Assembly (NCBI GenBank): GCA_015490805.1
Contig: WFXC01000013.1
Span: forward strand, 1-50,443
Direction: 5' to 3'
DNA: 50,443 nucleotides
Source of the DNA: Candidatus Kapaibacterium sp.
GTDB lineage: Bacteria; Bacteroidota; Ignavibacteria; Kapaibacteriales; WFXC01
The position numbers and the translations under genes were made by a program. Every line of letters begins with the position of its first letter. Positions within the stretch are counted from its first letter, which is position 1. Positions 35,856 to 44,541 of the stretch are shown here, one piece after another. The notes beneath the pieces are model-generated. The model had not been told where the DNA came from and searched no databases. It saw only the letters and a program-made list of their open reading frames with translations.

Positions 35856-37903
35856 GGCAGAAAGCGTGGACGATTGTTCTGGCAGCGGTGTGGATGGTGG
35901 GAGTGCTGTGGAGGAGTGAGTTTGCTGCGCTCCGGGCGCAATCTCTGGGGACAGAGTACCAACTTCCCGTCGCCGTTTCCGTGTTGAATTCGGCAGCATC
36001 GGAATTTGCACCTGCGTGGAATGCAGCGGAAAAGCGGTTGTATTTTACCTCGACTCGATCTGGCAAAGCCCGGTTTTACGTGGCTGCGTATCAGGGGAAA
36101 GGGAGCTTTGGCAAGCCCACTGTAGCCGAGGAGCTTAATTTCTTTGATCAGCAATCTTATCTCACGTTTGCAACGCCCAGGCGTGCGTATTTCTCTGCTT
36201 TCTGGTTTACCGATCGCCAACCGTATCTGAACATCTTTGAAGTGCAGAAGCACAATGGTCGGTGGGGAAAGCCCCGGCAGGTAGAATTTTTGAAAGCCCG
36301 GGCGTTCACATCGCACGCTACCACAGCGCGGAATGGCAAAGTGATGGTCTTTGCTTCCGATCGCCCCGGAGGGCAGGGGGGGATCGATCTATGGATCACC
36401 CGGCAGGCGGAAAATGGGGTCTGGGAAGCGCCGCGTCCGTTGACAGAGCTCAATTCTCCTGCCAATGAAATTACCCCTTTTTTGCTGGCAGAGGACACGC
36501 TGATTTTTGCTTCCAATGGATTCGGCGGACAGGGAGGGTATGATTTGTTCCTGGCCGTGTTTTTTGAAGGACACTGGCTTCCACCAGTGCCACTGACCAC
36601 ACTGAATTCGGCGTATGATGAATCGGATTGCATTGTGCTTCCTGATCGCTCGATTCTCTTTGCATCGAACCGTCCGGGGGGAAAAGGGGGATTGGATTTT
36701 TATATCGCCCGTCCGGTCGTCCATCCTCCACCAGCGCCGCCGCTGCACTGTTCCGTTCGGTTTGTTCCCGAGGCGGTGACGCTGGAGCGAGTGCGAAAAA
36801 TAGAAGTGCAGCCGTTACTGCCATACCTGTTTTTTCCGAAAAACAGCGACACATTACCGGCGCAATGGTATCGATTGCTCCTGCCGGAGCAGGCACACCA
36901 GTTTGACACAGCAGCACTTTCCATCAGTGTCGATACCGTCTATGCCAATGTGCTCAATATCATTGGTCTGCGGTTACAGCGATATCCAGATGCTACGCTG
37001 ACCATTGCGGGGTATACCAGTCAGGATGAGACCAACTGGGAGCGTTTAGCCCGACAGCGGGCAGAAGCCGTTGCGCGATACTTTCAGGAAGTGTGGCACA
37101 TCGATCCGGACCGCCTGGTTATTCGCGCTGGGCGTACGCCGCCCAATCCTTCGAACCCAGCACATCCGGAAGGGCGGGAGGAAAACCGCCGCGTTGAGCT
37201 TTTCTCTTCCCATCCAGCGGTTCTGGCTCCTCTGTGGCTGGAGCGGCGACAGTATCGACTGCAACCGGAGCAGGTCGTTGCTCAATTTGCAGCACAGCCA
37301 CTGCACTGGCTGCGTTCCTGGCAATTTCAGCTCCGCTTTGCGCAGGGCAATGCATTCTATACCACTTCGGGCACGGCGCTGCCTTCTCAATTGACGGTGT
37401 CCCTGAAGCCCTGGATAGACTCATTGAAGAATGTGGCTTCCTGTGTGGGAGAGCTGGTGATCGTCGATACCTTAGGACGACAAGAGCAATGCCAGCAGTC
37501 GCTTCCCATTGCGCTGATGGAGGTAACATACCAGGAACATACGCAGGCAGATGCGTATCAGTATAGCCTGATTCTCTTCGATTACGATCAGGCGGCGCTC
37601 AGCAAGCAGCACCGGAAGCAGTTGGAGCAAATTGCTGTGCAGATTCCACCCAATGCAAAAGTGATCGTTCGAGGCTACACGGATGTACTCGGCAGTGAGC
37701 AGTATAACTATCAACTGGCGTTGCAGCGTGCCCAGGCGGTTGCCCGCTATTTGCGGATGCTCCTGCCTGCGGCAGAAATCTACGTCGAACCGGTGGGCGA
37801 ATATACGCTGGTGAGCAACCAGACGCCGTACGGGCGGTTCTATTCCCGCACTGTGCAGATTCTGGTGGAGACGCCCTCCGAACAACGGAAAGAGGGCAGG
37901 TAG
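35852..37903 (+). CDS. PD40-repeat envelope protein with two OmpA-like domains
   Basis: 683 residues. A signal peptide (about 1-30) is followed by PD40/WD40-like beta-propeller repeats, best seen as FASDRPGGQGGIDLW (167-181), FASNGFGGQGGYDLF (219-233) and FASNRPGGKGGLDFY (270-284). Two OmpA-type peptidoglycan-binding regions follow: about 330-455 (NRRVEL near the end) and 575-676 (RGYTDVLGS, RAQAVARYL). It should sit in the periplasm or outer membrane and tie it to the wall. Coupled to ktrA by ATGA. Confidence 0.8.
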   Translation: MRQKAWTIVLAAVWMVGVLWRSEFAALRAQSLGTEYQLPVAVSVLNSAASEFAPAWNAAEKRLYFTSTRSGKARFYVAAYQGKGSFGKPTVAEELNFFDQQSYLTFATPRRAYFSAFWFTDRQPYLNIFEVQKHNGRWGKPRQVEFLKARAFTSHATTARNGKVMVFASDRPGGQGGIDLWITRQAENGVWEAPRPLTELNSPANEITPFLLAEDTLIFASNGFGGQGGYDLFLAVFFEGHWLPPVPLTTLNSAYDESDCIVLPDRSILFASNRPGGKGGLDFYIARPVVHPPPAPPLHCSVRFVPEAVTLERVRKIEVQPLLPYLFFPKNSDTLPAQWYRLLLPEQAHQFDTAALSISVDTVYANVLNIIGLRLQRYPDATLTIAGYTSQDETNWERLARQRAEAVARYFQEVWHIDPDRLVIRAGRTPPNPSNPAHPEGREENRRVELFSSHPAVLAPLWLERRQYRLQPEQVVAQFAAQPLHWLRSWQFQLRFAQGNAFYTTSGTALPSQLTVSLKPWIDSLKNVASCVGELVIVDTLGRQEQCQQSLPIALMEVTYQEHTQADAYQYSLILFDYDQAALSKQHRKQLEQIAVQIPPNAKVIVRGYTDVLGSEQYNYQLALQRAQAVARYLRMLLPAAEIYVEPVGEYTLVSNQTPYGRFYSRTVQILVETPSEQRKEGR

Positions 37904-38006
37904 GGGAGGCGAAAAGGTTGCACTGCCCGCAAAAGCGTTGTGCCGATCAGGATAGACGATGCGGATGCGCGTATTGCCAGCAGATCAGTACATCGCTGGT
38001 GGTGGG

Positions 38007-38071
38007 TTCCCTGCTCTGAGGAAGAAGTAGCAACTGTGCAAAAGCTGTTTGCTAAAAAGCAGAGCAGGGAA
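38007..38071 (+). promoter_or_regulatory. Long hairpin with 12-bp perfect outer stem
   Basis: TTCCCTGCTCTG at 38007..38018 pairs with CAGAGCAGGGAA at 38060..38071, and inside it TAGCAA pairs with TTGCTA. No U-run follows. It lies about 100 bases after the OmpA-type gene and about 65 bases before a -7 box, so it could end the upstream transcript or act on the downstream operon. Confidence 0.55.
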
Positions 38072-38135
38072 CAGGCAAAGCGCAGAGACTGAAAATGTTG
38101 TCCGGATCGCTGCATCGTATGTCACAGGCTTGCTG

Positions 38136-38143
38136 TATTTTTG
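38136..38143 (+). promoter_or_regulatory. Possible -7 box (TAnnTTTG) for the PqqD/ATP-grasp operon
   Basis: TATTTTTG lies 45 bases before ATG 38189. A -33 TTTG is not seen. Confidence 0.45.
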
Positions 38144-38188
38144 TTAATTGAGCAACAGAGGTGAGACTACAGAAGTCGGAGCAACTCG

Positions 38189-38425
38189 ATGGATTCCTTA
38201 CGGCAACTGGCGATCAACGAAGAAGGATTTGTGTTCAATCCTGCCACTGGCGAAAGCTGGACGGTGAATAGCACAGGGTTGTACATTCTCAAGTTGCTGA
38301 AGGAAGGGAAGGATGAGGATGCCATTGCCCGGCAAGTGGCGACGGAGTTCGACGTGGATCTGGAAACAGCGCAGCGCGATGTCGTTGATTTTATCGAGAA
38401 GTTGCGGAGCTATCGGCTGCTGTAG
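38189..38425 (+). CDS. Stand-alone PqqD-like protein (RiPP recognition element)
   Basis: 78 residues, the usual PqqD size: an early beta segment (EGFVFNPATGESWTVN), GLYILKLLKEGKDEDAIARQ and a C-terminal helix (DVVDFIEKLRSYRLL). PqqD-type domains bind the leader peptides of ribosomally made, modified peptides and hand them to enzymes. GGAG stands eight bases before ATG 38189. It heads an operon with an ATP-grasp ligase and a PLP decarboxylase whose N-terminus resembles such a leader. Confidence 0.82.
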   Translation: MDSLRQLAINEEGFVFNPATGESWTVNSTGLYILKLLKEGKDEDAIARQVATEFDVDLETAQRDVVDFIEKLRSYRLL

Positions 38426-38438
38426 GAGGTAGATTGGG

Positions 38439-39479
38439 ATGGATGTTGTCGTTGGCATTACGGGCATTAACGCCATTGATAATCCGGGACCAGGGATTGG
38501 CATTGCGAAAAGTTTGAAAGAAGACCCGGAGTTATCGGTGCAGATCGTCGGGTTAGCGTACGATGCGATGGAGCCCGGCATTTATATGGACTGGATTGTG
38601 GATTCCGCCTTCCTGCTGCCGTATCCTTCGGGCGATTATCGCGCCTATCTGGAGCGACTGCGATACATTCGGGCGCAAACGGGGTTGAATTTTCTTTTCC
38701 CGGTGCTGGATGCTGAGTTGCCGCTCTACATCAAATACCAGAAAGAGCTGGAGGCGGAAGGAATTCGGACTTTTTTGCCCTCGCTGGAACAGTACAAACT
38801 TCGGGGGAAGGATCGACTGGAAGAAGTGGCGCAAACTATTGGAATTACAGCGCCGCGCTCGGCGGTAGTCACCAGCTATGAGGAATTAGCCAGAGCAGCG
38901 GAGGATATTGGTTTCCCGCTGATGGTCAAAGGGGTTTTTTACAAAGCTTACAAAGCGTTTTCCTTGCCCGAAGCTGCCAGTTATTACAGCAAGATCGCTG
39001 CTGAGTGGGGATATCCCATCATTGTGCAGCAGGTGGTAACTGGCGAAGAGATGAACGTTGTAGCCGCAGGGGATGGCAACGGCAATGCGCTGGGAATGGT
39101 GGGGATCAAGAAAACGTGGATAACGGAGCTGGGGAAAATCTGGACGGGCGTGACGATCAAAAATGATCGACTGCTGGCAGCAGCGCAGGCGTTCATCGAA
39201 CGCTATCGGTGGAAAGGGGCGTTCGAGTTAGAGTGCATTGTCGATCTGGAAAGCGATACGGTGTACCTCATCGAAATCAACCCTCGATTCCCGGCGTGGT
39301 CGTACTTTGCCACTGGCGTTGGCGTCAACATTGCTGCGAACATTGTCCGCTCGGCGCTGGGCCTTCCCGTCACGGTTGCAGACTATGAGCCCGGAAAATT
39401 GTACATCCGGTTTACCGATGATTTTGTCGTTGATATGGACGTGTTCCAGAAAATGATGCTGCGAGGTGAGCGGAGATGA
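38439..39479 (+). CDS. ATP-grasp carboxylate-amine ligase
   Basis: 346 residues. The middle and C-terminal parts have ATP-grasp features: LMVKGVFYKAYKAF, IIVQQVVTGEEMN, and the metal-binding FELECIVDL and LIEINPRFPAW near 245-290. These enzymes join a carboxylate to an amine through an acyl phosphate. AGGAGG lies 12 bases before ATG 38439; it starts 13 bases after the PqqD-like gene and overlaps the decarboxylase by ATGA. The substrate is unknown; in this setting it may be a peptide or amino-acid carboxylate. Confidence 0.82.
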   Translation: MDVVVGITGINAIDNPGPGIGIAKSLKEDPELSVQIVGLAYDAMEPGIYMDWIVDSAFLLPYPSGDYRAYLERLRYIRAQTGLNFLFPVLDAELPLYIKYQKELEAEGIRTFLPSLEQYKLRGKDRLEEVAQTIGITAPRSAVVTSYEELARAAEDIGFPLMVKGVFYKAYKAFSLPEAASYYSKIAAEWGYPIIVQQVVTGEEMNVVAAGDGNGNALGMVGIKKTWITELGKIWTGVTIKNDRLLAAAQAFIERYRWKGAFELECIVDLESDTVYLIEINPRFPAWSYFATGVGVNIAANIVRSALGLPVTVADYEPGKLYIRFTDDFVVDMDVFQKMMLRGERR

Positions 39480-40843
39480 AAAAGCCGTATGAAAAGCCAG
39501 TGATCACGAAAGTTGAAACCGGGTTGATGAACAAATTTGGCAACGCACCTTACTATGCCCGGAAGGTGCGGACGGCAATCGATGGCGTTTCGATTGATGC
39601 GCTGGTACAGCAGTTCGGTTCGCCGCTCTTTGTTCTATCGGAGCGGCAATTGCGCGAAAATTACCGCAAGCTGCATCGGGCATTTGCTTCCCGTTATCCA
39701 AATGTCCAGTTTGGGTGGTCGTACAAAACCAATTACTTGCAGGCAGTCTGTGCTGTTTTGCATCAGGAGGGAGCATTTGCAGAGGTTGTCTCATCGATGG
39801 AGTACGAAAAGGCGCGTCGGCTGGGAATACCGGGTGAAAAAATCATTTTCAACGGACCATACAAGCCGGTAGCGATCCTGGAGCAGGCGGCGGCGGAGGG
39901 GGCGTTGATCAACATTGATCACTTCGACGAAATTGCGGATCTGGAGGCTGTAGCAAAGAAATTGGGGAAGCAGATCAGGGTTGGCATCCGGGTGAATATG
40001 GACACGGGCATTTATCCCCAGTGGAGCCGCTTTGGCTTTAATCTGGAAACCGGACAGGTGATGGATGCGGTAAAGCGCATCCAGGCGGGAGGACACCTGG
40101 TGTTAACAGGACTGCATTGCCATATTGGGACGTTTATTATGGAGCCAGATGCGTATGCTCAGGAAACGGCGAAGCTGGTGCAGTTGAAATATTCGATCGA
40201 GGAACATTTTGGATACCAGATCGAGTTTCTGGACATCGGCGGTGGATTGCCGTCAAGGAATCGGCTCAAAGGGACATATTTACCACCCGAAATTCTGCTT
40301 CCATCGGTAGAGGAATATGCGGAAAAAATCACGCAGGCACTGTATGATCATTTGAAACCGGGTGATTTTCCCACGTTGATTCTGGAAAACGGACGGGCAA
40401 TTGTGGATGAAGCAGGCTATTTGATTACCACCGTTGTTGCTTCCAAGCGCCTGCCAGATGGGCGAAAGGCGTATATCGCAGATGCGGGCGTGAACCTGCT
40501 GTTCACAGCGTTCTGGTACAAGTTTACCATCGAGATGGATCGGGATTTGCCGGGTGTGAACGAATCCTGTGTGATCTATGGTCCCCTGTGTATGAACATT
40601 GACGTCCTCGATGAGGGAACGTCTCTGCCGCCGCTGGAGCGCGGAACTCGCCTGATTTTCTCGCCCGTTGGTGCATATAACCAGACGCAGTGGATGCAGT
40701 TCATTGAGTATCGTCCCAACGTTGTGATGGTGATGGAAGATGGGATGGTGGAAGTGATTCGCGAGCAGGAAGATTTGTCAGATATTGAACGGCGAGAGCG
40801 GCTGCCAGAAAAGTTGCAGCTTAACAGCATTGCTGCGGAATGA
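39476..40843 (+). CDS. PLP-dependent group IV decarboxylase with a leader-peptide-like N-terminus
   Basis: 455 residues, alanine-racemase fold of the DAP/ornithine decarboxylase family. PLP Lys84 in WSYKTNYL, HCHIGT (214-219), FLDIGGGLPS (251-260) and GPLCMNIDVL are seen. The first 22 residues precede the normal fold: KKPYEKPVITKV then ETGLMNKFG, with the Y-x-x-P-x-I/L-x-K-V pattern found in lasso-peptide leaders that bind PqqD-like domains. So this enzyme may be recognised by the PqqD-like protein encoded two genes upstream. The amino acid decarboxylated is unknown. Confidence 0.82.
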   Translation: MKKPYEKPVITKVETGLMNKFGNAPYYARKVRTAIDGVSIDALVQQFGSPLFVLSERQLRENYRKLHRAFASRYPNVQFGWSYKTNYLQAVCAVLHQEGAFAEVVSSMEYEKARRLGIPGEKIIFNGPYKPVAILEQAAAEGALINIDHFDEIADLEAVAKKLGKQIRVGIRVNMDTGIYPQWSRFGFNLETGQVMDAVKRIQAGGHLVLTGLHCHIGTFIMEPDAYAQETAKLVQLKYSIEEHFGYQIEFLDIGGGLPSRNRLKGTYLPPEILLPSVEEYAEKITQALYDHLKPGDFPTLILENGRAIVDEAGYLITTVVASKRLPDGRKAYIADAGVNLLFTAFWYKFTIEMDRDLPGVNESCVIYGPLCMNIDVLDEGTSLPPLERGTRLIFSPVGAYNQTQWMQFIEYRPNVVMVMEDGMVEVIREQEDLSDIERRERLPEKLQLNSIAAE

Positions 40844-42927
40844 AAGCGCTGACAGCTATTGTCCGGGCAGTTTTGCATAGCTATGCGGAAATTTTCTTTC
40901 TTCAAAGTCCGGTTGTCGGTGCAATCCTTTTCCTGACTACCTTTCTCAATCCGACTCTGGGCGTTGCGGGCATTCTTTCGGTGCTGGCAGCATACGCCTT
41001 TGCGAAGTTTTTGAAGATGGATAAAACGTTTCTGGAAACGGGATTTTACACATATAACGCCCTGCTGGTCGGATTGTCCATCGGCTTTTTGTTTAAAATT
41101 TCGGTCATCACGATTTTTTTTGTGCTGGTTGCTGGTGTTTTGACCTTTGTCGTTTCCGTCCTGCTGGCAAATGTCTTTGGAACGTATTTTCGACTTCCGA
41201 TTTTAAGCATTCCCTTTGCCATTATCAGCTCGGTGCTGTACCTATCGGTTTCCCGCTATACGAATTTGTTTGTGACCTCGCTCTATCCAAAGTTCACGCT
41301 ACAGATGCTTGAGGAAAACGTTCCGTATTTCCTTGCCGGATATTTCAAATCTCTGGGAGCAATTTTCTTTCTGCCCAATGTTCTCGCTGGCTGCATCTTT
41401 GCCCTCCTGCTGTTGGGTACCTCCCGCATCCTCTTTTTCCTTTCCCTGGTGGGATACTACACGGGGAGCGCTTTTCTGTTTATCCTGAAAGGGTCGTGGT
41501 ATGCCGCCTTTGCAGATCTCAGCAATTTTAACTTTATCCTGGTTGCAATGGCAGTAGGTGGCGTTTTCCTTATACCGGCGCGACAGAGCTACTGGATCGC
41601 GCTTGTTGCCGTGCTGCTGTCAACACTGGTTCTTTCCGCAACGGAGGTTTTCTGGGCGGCGTATGGCGTTCCCGCTTTTACGCTTCCCTTTAATTCGATC
41701 ACCATTACGCTGCTGTATGTGCTGGGATTGGTGGGATTTCCGTTTGTGGCGCAGGTCATCCGCAAAACGCCGGAGGAAACGCTGGATCATTTTTTGACTT
41801 TCCAGAAACGATTCCCCGGAACGCTGCGAACCCTCCACCTGCCATTTGCTGGTGAGTGGACGGTATGGCAGGGCTTTGATGGGCGATGGACGCACAAGGG
41901 GCAACTGAAATATGCTTACGACTTTGTGATAACCGATGAGCAGGGGAAAACGCACACCGAAGACGGCTCGGAACTGCAGCACTACTATGCATATCGAAAG
42001 CCGGTGCTGTCACCGGTGCGGGGCAGGGTGGTTGCCGTTGTTTCCCATCTGACGGATAATCCCATCGGGCAGGTGGATCGGGAAAACAACTGGGGCAATT
42101 ACGTGGTGATTTACGACCTTCGCGGGTTTTACGTCGAGATTTCACACTTTGCACAGGATTCGCTGAAGGTGCGCGAAGGCGATTGGGTCGAAGTGGGTAG
42201 CTTTCTGGGACTCTGCGGCAATTCCGGTTATTCGCCGCAGCCTCATATCCACGTACAGGTGCAGAGAACCGCGGAGGTTGGCAGTCCTACTTTGCCCTTT
42301 AGCTTTGTGAGCTATGTTGCGGATCAGGAATTCCACGCCAATGACCTTCCACCGGAAAAAAGTAAGGTGCGCCCCGTCTTTGCAGATTCCGCTATTGCCA
42401 ATCGGCTGTCGTTCTATCTGGATAACACCTTTACGTATCAGGTGTTCGATCAAGATCGGGAGGCTGGCAGCGTTTCGATGACGGTGAAAATGGCGGTCGA
42501 TGGTACTTTTTACTTTGACACTGGCAAGGGAAAATTGTACTTTGGCAGAGATGCCGGAACGTTCTACTACTATCGTCTGGACGGTCGGGATCCGCATTTG
42601 CAGATGATGTTCTCTGCAGCACCCCGAATTCCGTTGATCGCAGAAAAGGATATCCGGTTTACCGATTTTCTCCCGCTTAAGATCAGTGTGGGAGCGTTCC
42701 GCCGGTCCGTCTTGTTGTTCTTTGCCTCCTTTCACCACGCTGTTGGCGCTTCGCGTTTTGTGGGTACGATCCGCTCCAGAGGTGTGCTGGAAGGGAAGGT
42801 GTATCCTGTTGGATCAGCAACACCTATTGCGACCAGGGTGGTGCTGGACGACATCTTTGGGATCAGGGAAATACGCGTCGGTGAGCGCAAAATGGTGTTA
42901 GTTGAAACAAATTTTGGTGAGGGGTGA
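40840..42927 (+). CDS. Urea-transporter domain fused to an M23 metallopeptidase domain
   Basis: 695 residues. Residues 1-310 form about ten hydrophobic segments with FLETGFYTYNALLVGLSIG and FILKGSWYAA, typical of the UT family. An extracytoplasmic M23 domain follows (about 325-470) with zinc ligands in THKGQLKYAYDF and PHIHVQV. The last 220 residues are beta-rich and unfamiliar. Both parts are intact. The membrane part may carry urea or another small molecule, and the peptidase part may trim peptidoglycan. ATGA overlap with the decarboxylase. Confidence 0.8.
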   Translation: MKALTAIVRAVLHSYAEIFFLQSPVVGAILFLTTFLNPTLGVAGILSVLAAYAFAKFLKMDKTFLETGFYTYNALLVGLSIGFLFKISVITIFFVLVAGVLTFVVSVLLANVFGTYFRLPILSIPFAIISSVLYLSVSRYTNLFVTSLYPKFTLQMLEENVPYFLAGYFKSLGAIFFLPNVLAGCIFALLLLGTSRILFFLSLVGYYTGSAFLFILKGSWYAAFADLSNFNFILVAMAVGGVFLIPARQSYWIALVAVLLSTLVLSATEVFWAAYGVPAFTLPFNSITITLLYVLGLVGFPFVAQVIRKTPEETLDHFLTFQKRFPGTLRTLHLPFAGEWTVWQGFDGRWTHKGQLKYAYDFVITDEQGKTHTEDGSELQHYYAYRKPVLSPVRGRVVAVVSHLTDNPIGQVDRENNWGNYVVIYDLRGFYVEISHFAQDSLKVREGDWVEVGSFLGLCGNSGYSPQPHIHVQVQRTAEVGSPTLPFSFVSYVADQEFHANDLPPEKSKVRPVFADSAIANRLSFYLDNTFTYQVFDQDREAGSVSMTVKMAVDGTFYFDTGKGKLYFGRDAGTFYYYRLDGRDPHLQMMFSAAPRIPLIAEKDIRFTDFLPLKISVGAFRRSVLLFFASFHHAVGASRFVGTIRSRGVLEGKVYPVGSATPIATRVVLDDIFGIREIRVGERKMVLVETNFGEG

Positions 42928-43880
42928 TGAGAAAAGATTTGCAGAAACAATGTCTGCTGCCACACCGGCTGCATTACCGATGGGGCATACGTGCTGCAGG
43001 ATGGATGCTCATTACGCTTGTGCTCAACGTATCGATGGGCGTTGCTCAGTCGGTGAGTGCAGAACCTTCACAGTTGAGTCTGCTGGGATATGCGACGCCA
43101 TTGCTGTATGAGAATTCTGTTGCAAAAGAACAGGGAGTGTTTGCGGGCGCATACCTGGCGTATGGGTATGGATGGTCGCACCTCTGGGAAGCAGCGCTGG
43201 ATTATACGGCTATCCGGCTGGTCGATGGGTTTGCATATCGACAGGTGGATCTGACCGTTGCCTATACCAATTTTTCTGTCCCGAATTTCAAATGGCGGAT
43301 TGGTGCGCACATTCTCGGCAACAATGAGGAGAGACTGGTGCCTGAGGAGAACACCAATGCGGGCATTATCGCGCTGCTTGGCGCTTCGGTTTATCAGTTG
43401 TACCACTGGGAAGTTGGCTTTGAGGGAGCAGTGAGTTACTATCCCCGGTATCGGCAGGGGCGCCGCCCATTGCTGGTGTATCAGGGAAAGGCAACGGCTG
43501 TATATCAGCTTAGTCGCCCTGGTTCGGTTAGGGGACTGGTGCTGACGCTCAGCCCATCGGTCGTGAAGCTTTCCCGTCCGCAGGGTGGCAACGATCTGTA
43601 CTTTTCCGTTGATGCCTCCATCGCTGCCTGGATACCCGGCTGGAGTTTCGCCATTCTGGGATACGGAGGAGAAACGATGTTCCCGGTTAAAAATGGCGGC
43701 TTTCTGGTGTACAATGTTGCCGAGAAGCGGCGCTATGGCTATGGTGCGATGATTCGGAAAATTCTGTCACCCCGGCTTGCCATAGCGGTGACCGCTTTTC
43801 GAGAAAATTTTGCGGATAAGAATTTTTCCAATGATGCGTTTCTGACGACGATAATGGTTTCCGTTGGTGTCACCTGGTAG
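42927..43880 (+). CDS. Outer-membrane beta-barrel protein
   Basis: 317 residues from ATG 42927 (GTG 42924 is also possible), with GGTGAGGGG in front. A signal-anchor region (about 17-42, ending MGVAQ) is followed by many beta strands and a C-terminal Trp (MVSVGVTW), as in outer-membrane barrels. No family recognised. It overlaps the urea-transporter gene and is followed by the TPR gene in the same unit. Confidence 0.65.
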   Translation: MRKDLQKQCLLPHRLHYRWGIRAAGWMLITLVLNVSMGVAQSVSAEPSQLSLLGYATPLLYENSVAKEQGVFAGAYLAYGYGWSHLWEAALDYTAIRLVDGFAYRQVDLTVAYTNFSVPNFKWRIGAHILGNNEERLVPEENTNAGIIALLGASVYQLYHWEVGFEGAVSYYPRYRQGRRPLLVYQGKATAVYQLSRPGSVRGLVLTLSPSVVKLSRPQGGNDLYFSVDASIAAWIPGWSFAILGYGGETMFPVKNGGFLVYNVAEKRRYGYGAMIRKILSPRLAIAVTAFRENFADKNFSNDAFLTTIMVSVGVTW

Positions 43881-43893
43881 AAAGGGAAGAGCA

Positions 43894-44541
43894 ATGCGGT
43901 GCTGTTCTGTCGTGATCTTCGTCCTCATTACATCGTTGCCAGCACTGGCAGCCGTGGATCTATCGCCGGAGGAGATTCAGAAAGCGTATTGGGATTCGTA
44001 CAACTACGAAAAGATGCAGAACTACGAAGATGCGATCAAGGCGCTGATGCCAGTGTATGAAGCGTATCCCAACGGCTATACGGTGAACTTGCGCCTGGGC
44101 TGGTTGTACTACCTCCAGGGACACTACGCCAATGCGCTGCACCATTACGAGCGGGCGATGAAAGTGCTGCCTGCTTCTATCGAGGCGAAACTGGGGTATA
44201 CGTTGCCACTGCTGAAACAGCAGAAATATCGGGAAGTCGAGCAGATGTGCTACCAGATTCTGAAGGTGGACTTCTACAACTATTACGGCAACCTCCGGCT
44301 GGTGTATGTGCTGCGTTTGCTGGGAGATTTGCAAAGTGCTGAAAATGTTGCGCTGAAAATGCTGAGTCTGTATCCGACCGATGTTGCGTTCCTGACCGAA
44401 TATGGGTTGATCAAGCAGGCACAGGGAGAGTTGCAGGAGGCGAAGCGTATTTTTACCGATGTGTTGACGCTGGATCCGCAGAACATAACGGCAAAAACGC
44501 AGTTGAAGGCTTTGCAGGAGCCGTCCGGGAAAGAAGAGTAA
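43894..44541 (+). CDS. Secreted TPR protein
   Basis: 215 residues from ATG 43894, chosen for its upstream GGAAGAG and the clean signal peptide (ending PALAA); the frame extends upstream to 43864 without similarity. Four to five TPR units are seen (for example LRLGWLYYLQGHYANALHHYERAM and LRLLGDLQSAENVALKMLSL parts), so it should act as a periplasmic scaffold. It is the last gene of the PqqD operon and faces mutS end to end. Confidence 0.75.
   Translation: MRCCSVVIFVLITSLPALAAVDLSPEEIQKAYWDSYNYEKMQNYEDAIKALMPVYEAYPNGYTVNLRLGWLYYLQGHYANALHHYERAMKVLPASIEAKLGYTLPLLKQQKYREVEQMCYQILKVDFYNYYGNLRLVYVLRLLGDLQSAENVALKMLSLYPTDVAFLTEYGLIKQAQGELQEAKRIFTDVLTLDPQNITAKTQLKALQEPSGKEE

Noticed and set aside
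38095..38151. An 18-residue frame (MLSGSLHRMSQACCIFVN) just before the PqqD-like gene, as a possible RiPP precursor
   Set aside because: It has no leader-type YxxP motif, no convincing ribosome-binding site, and overlaps the proposed promoter box.
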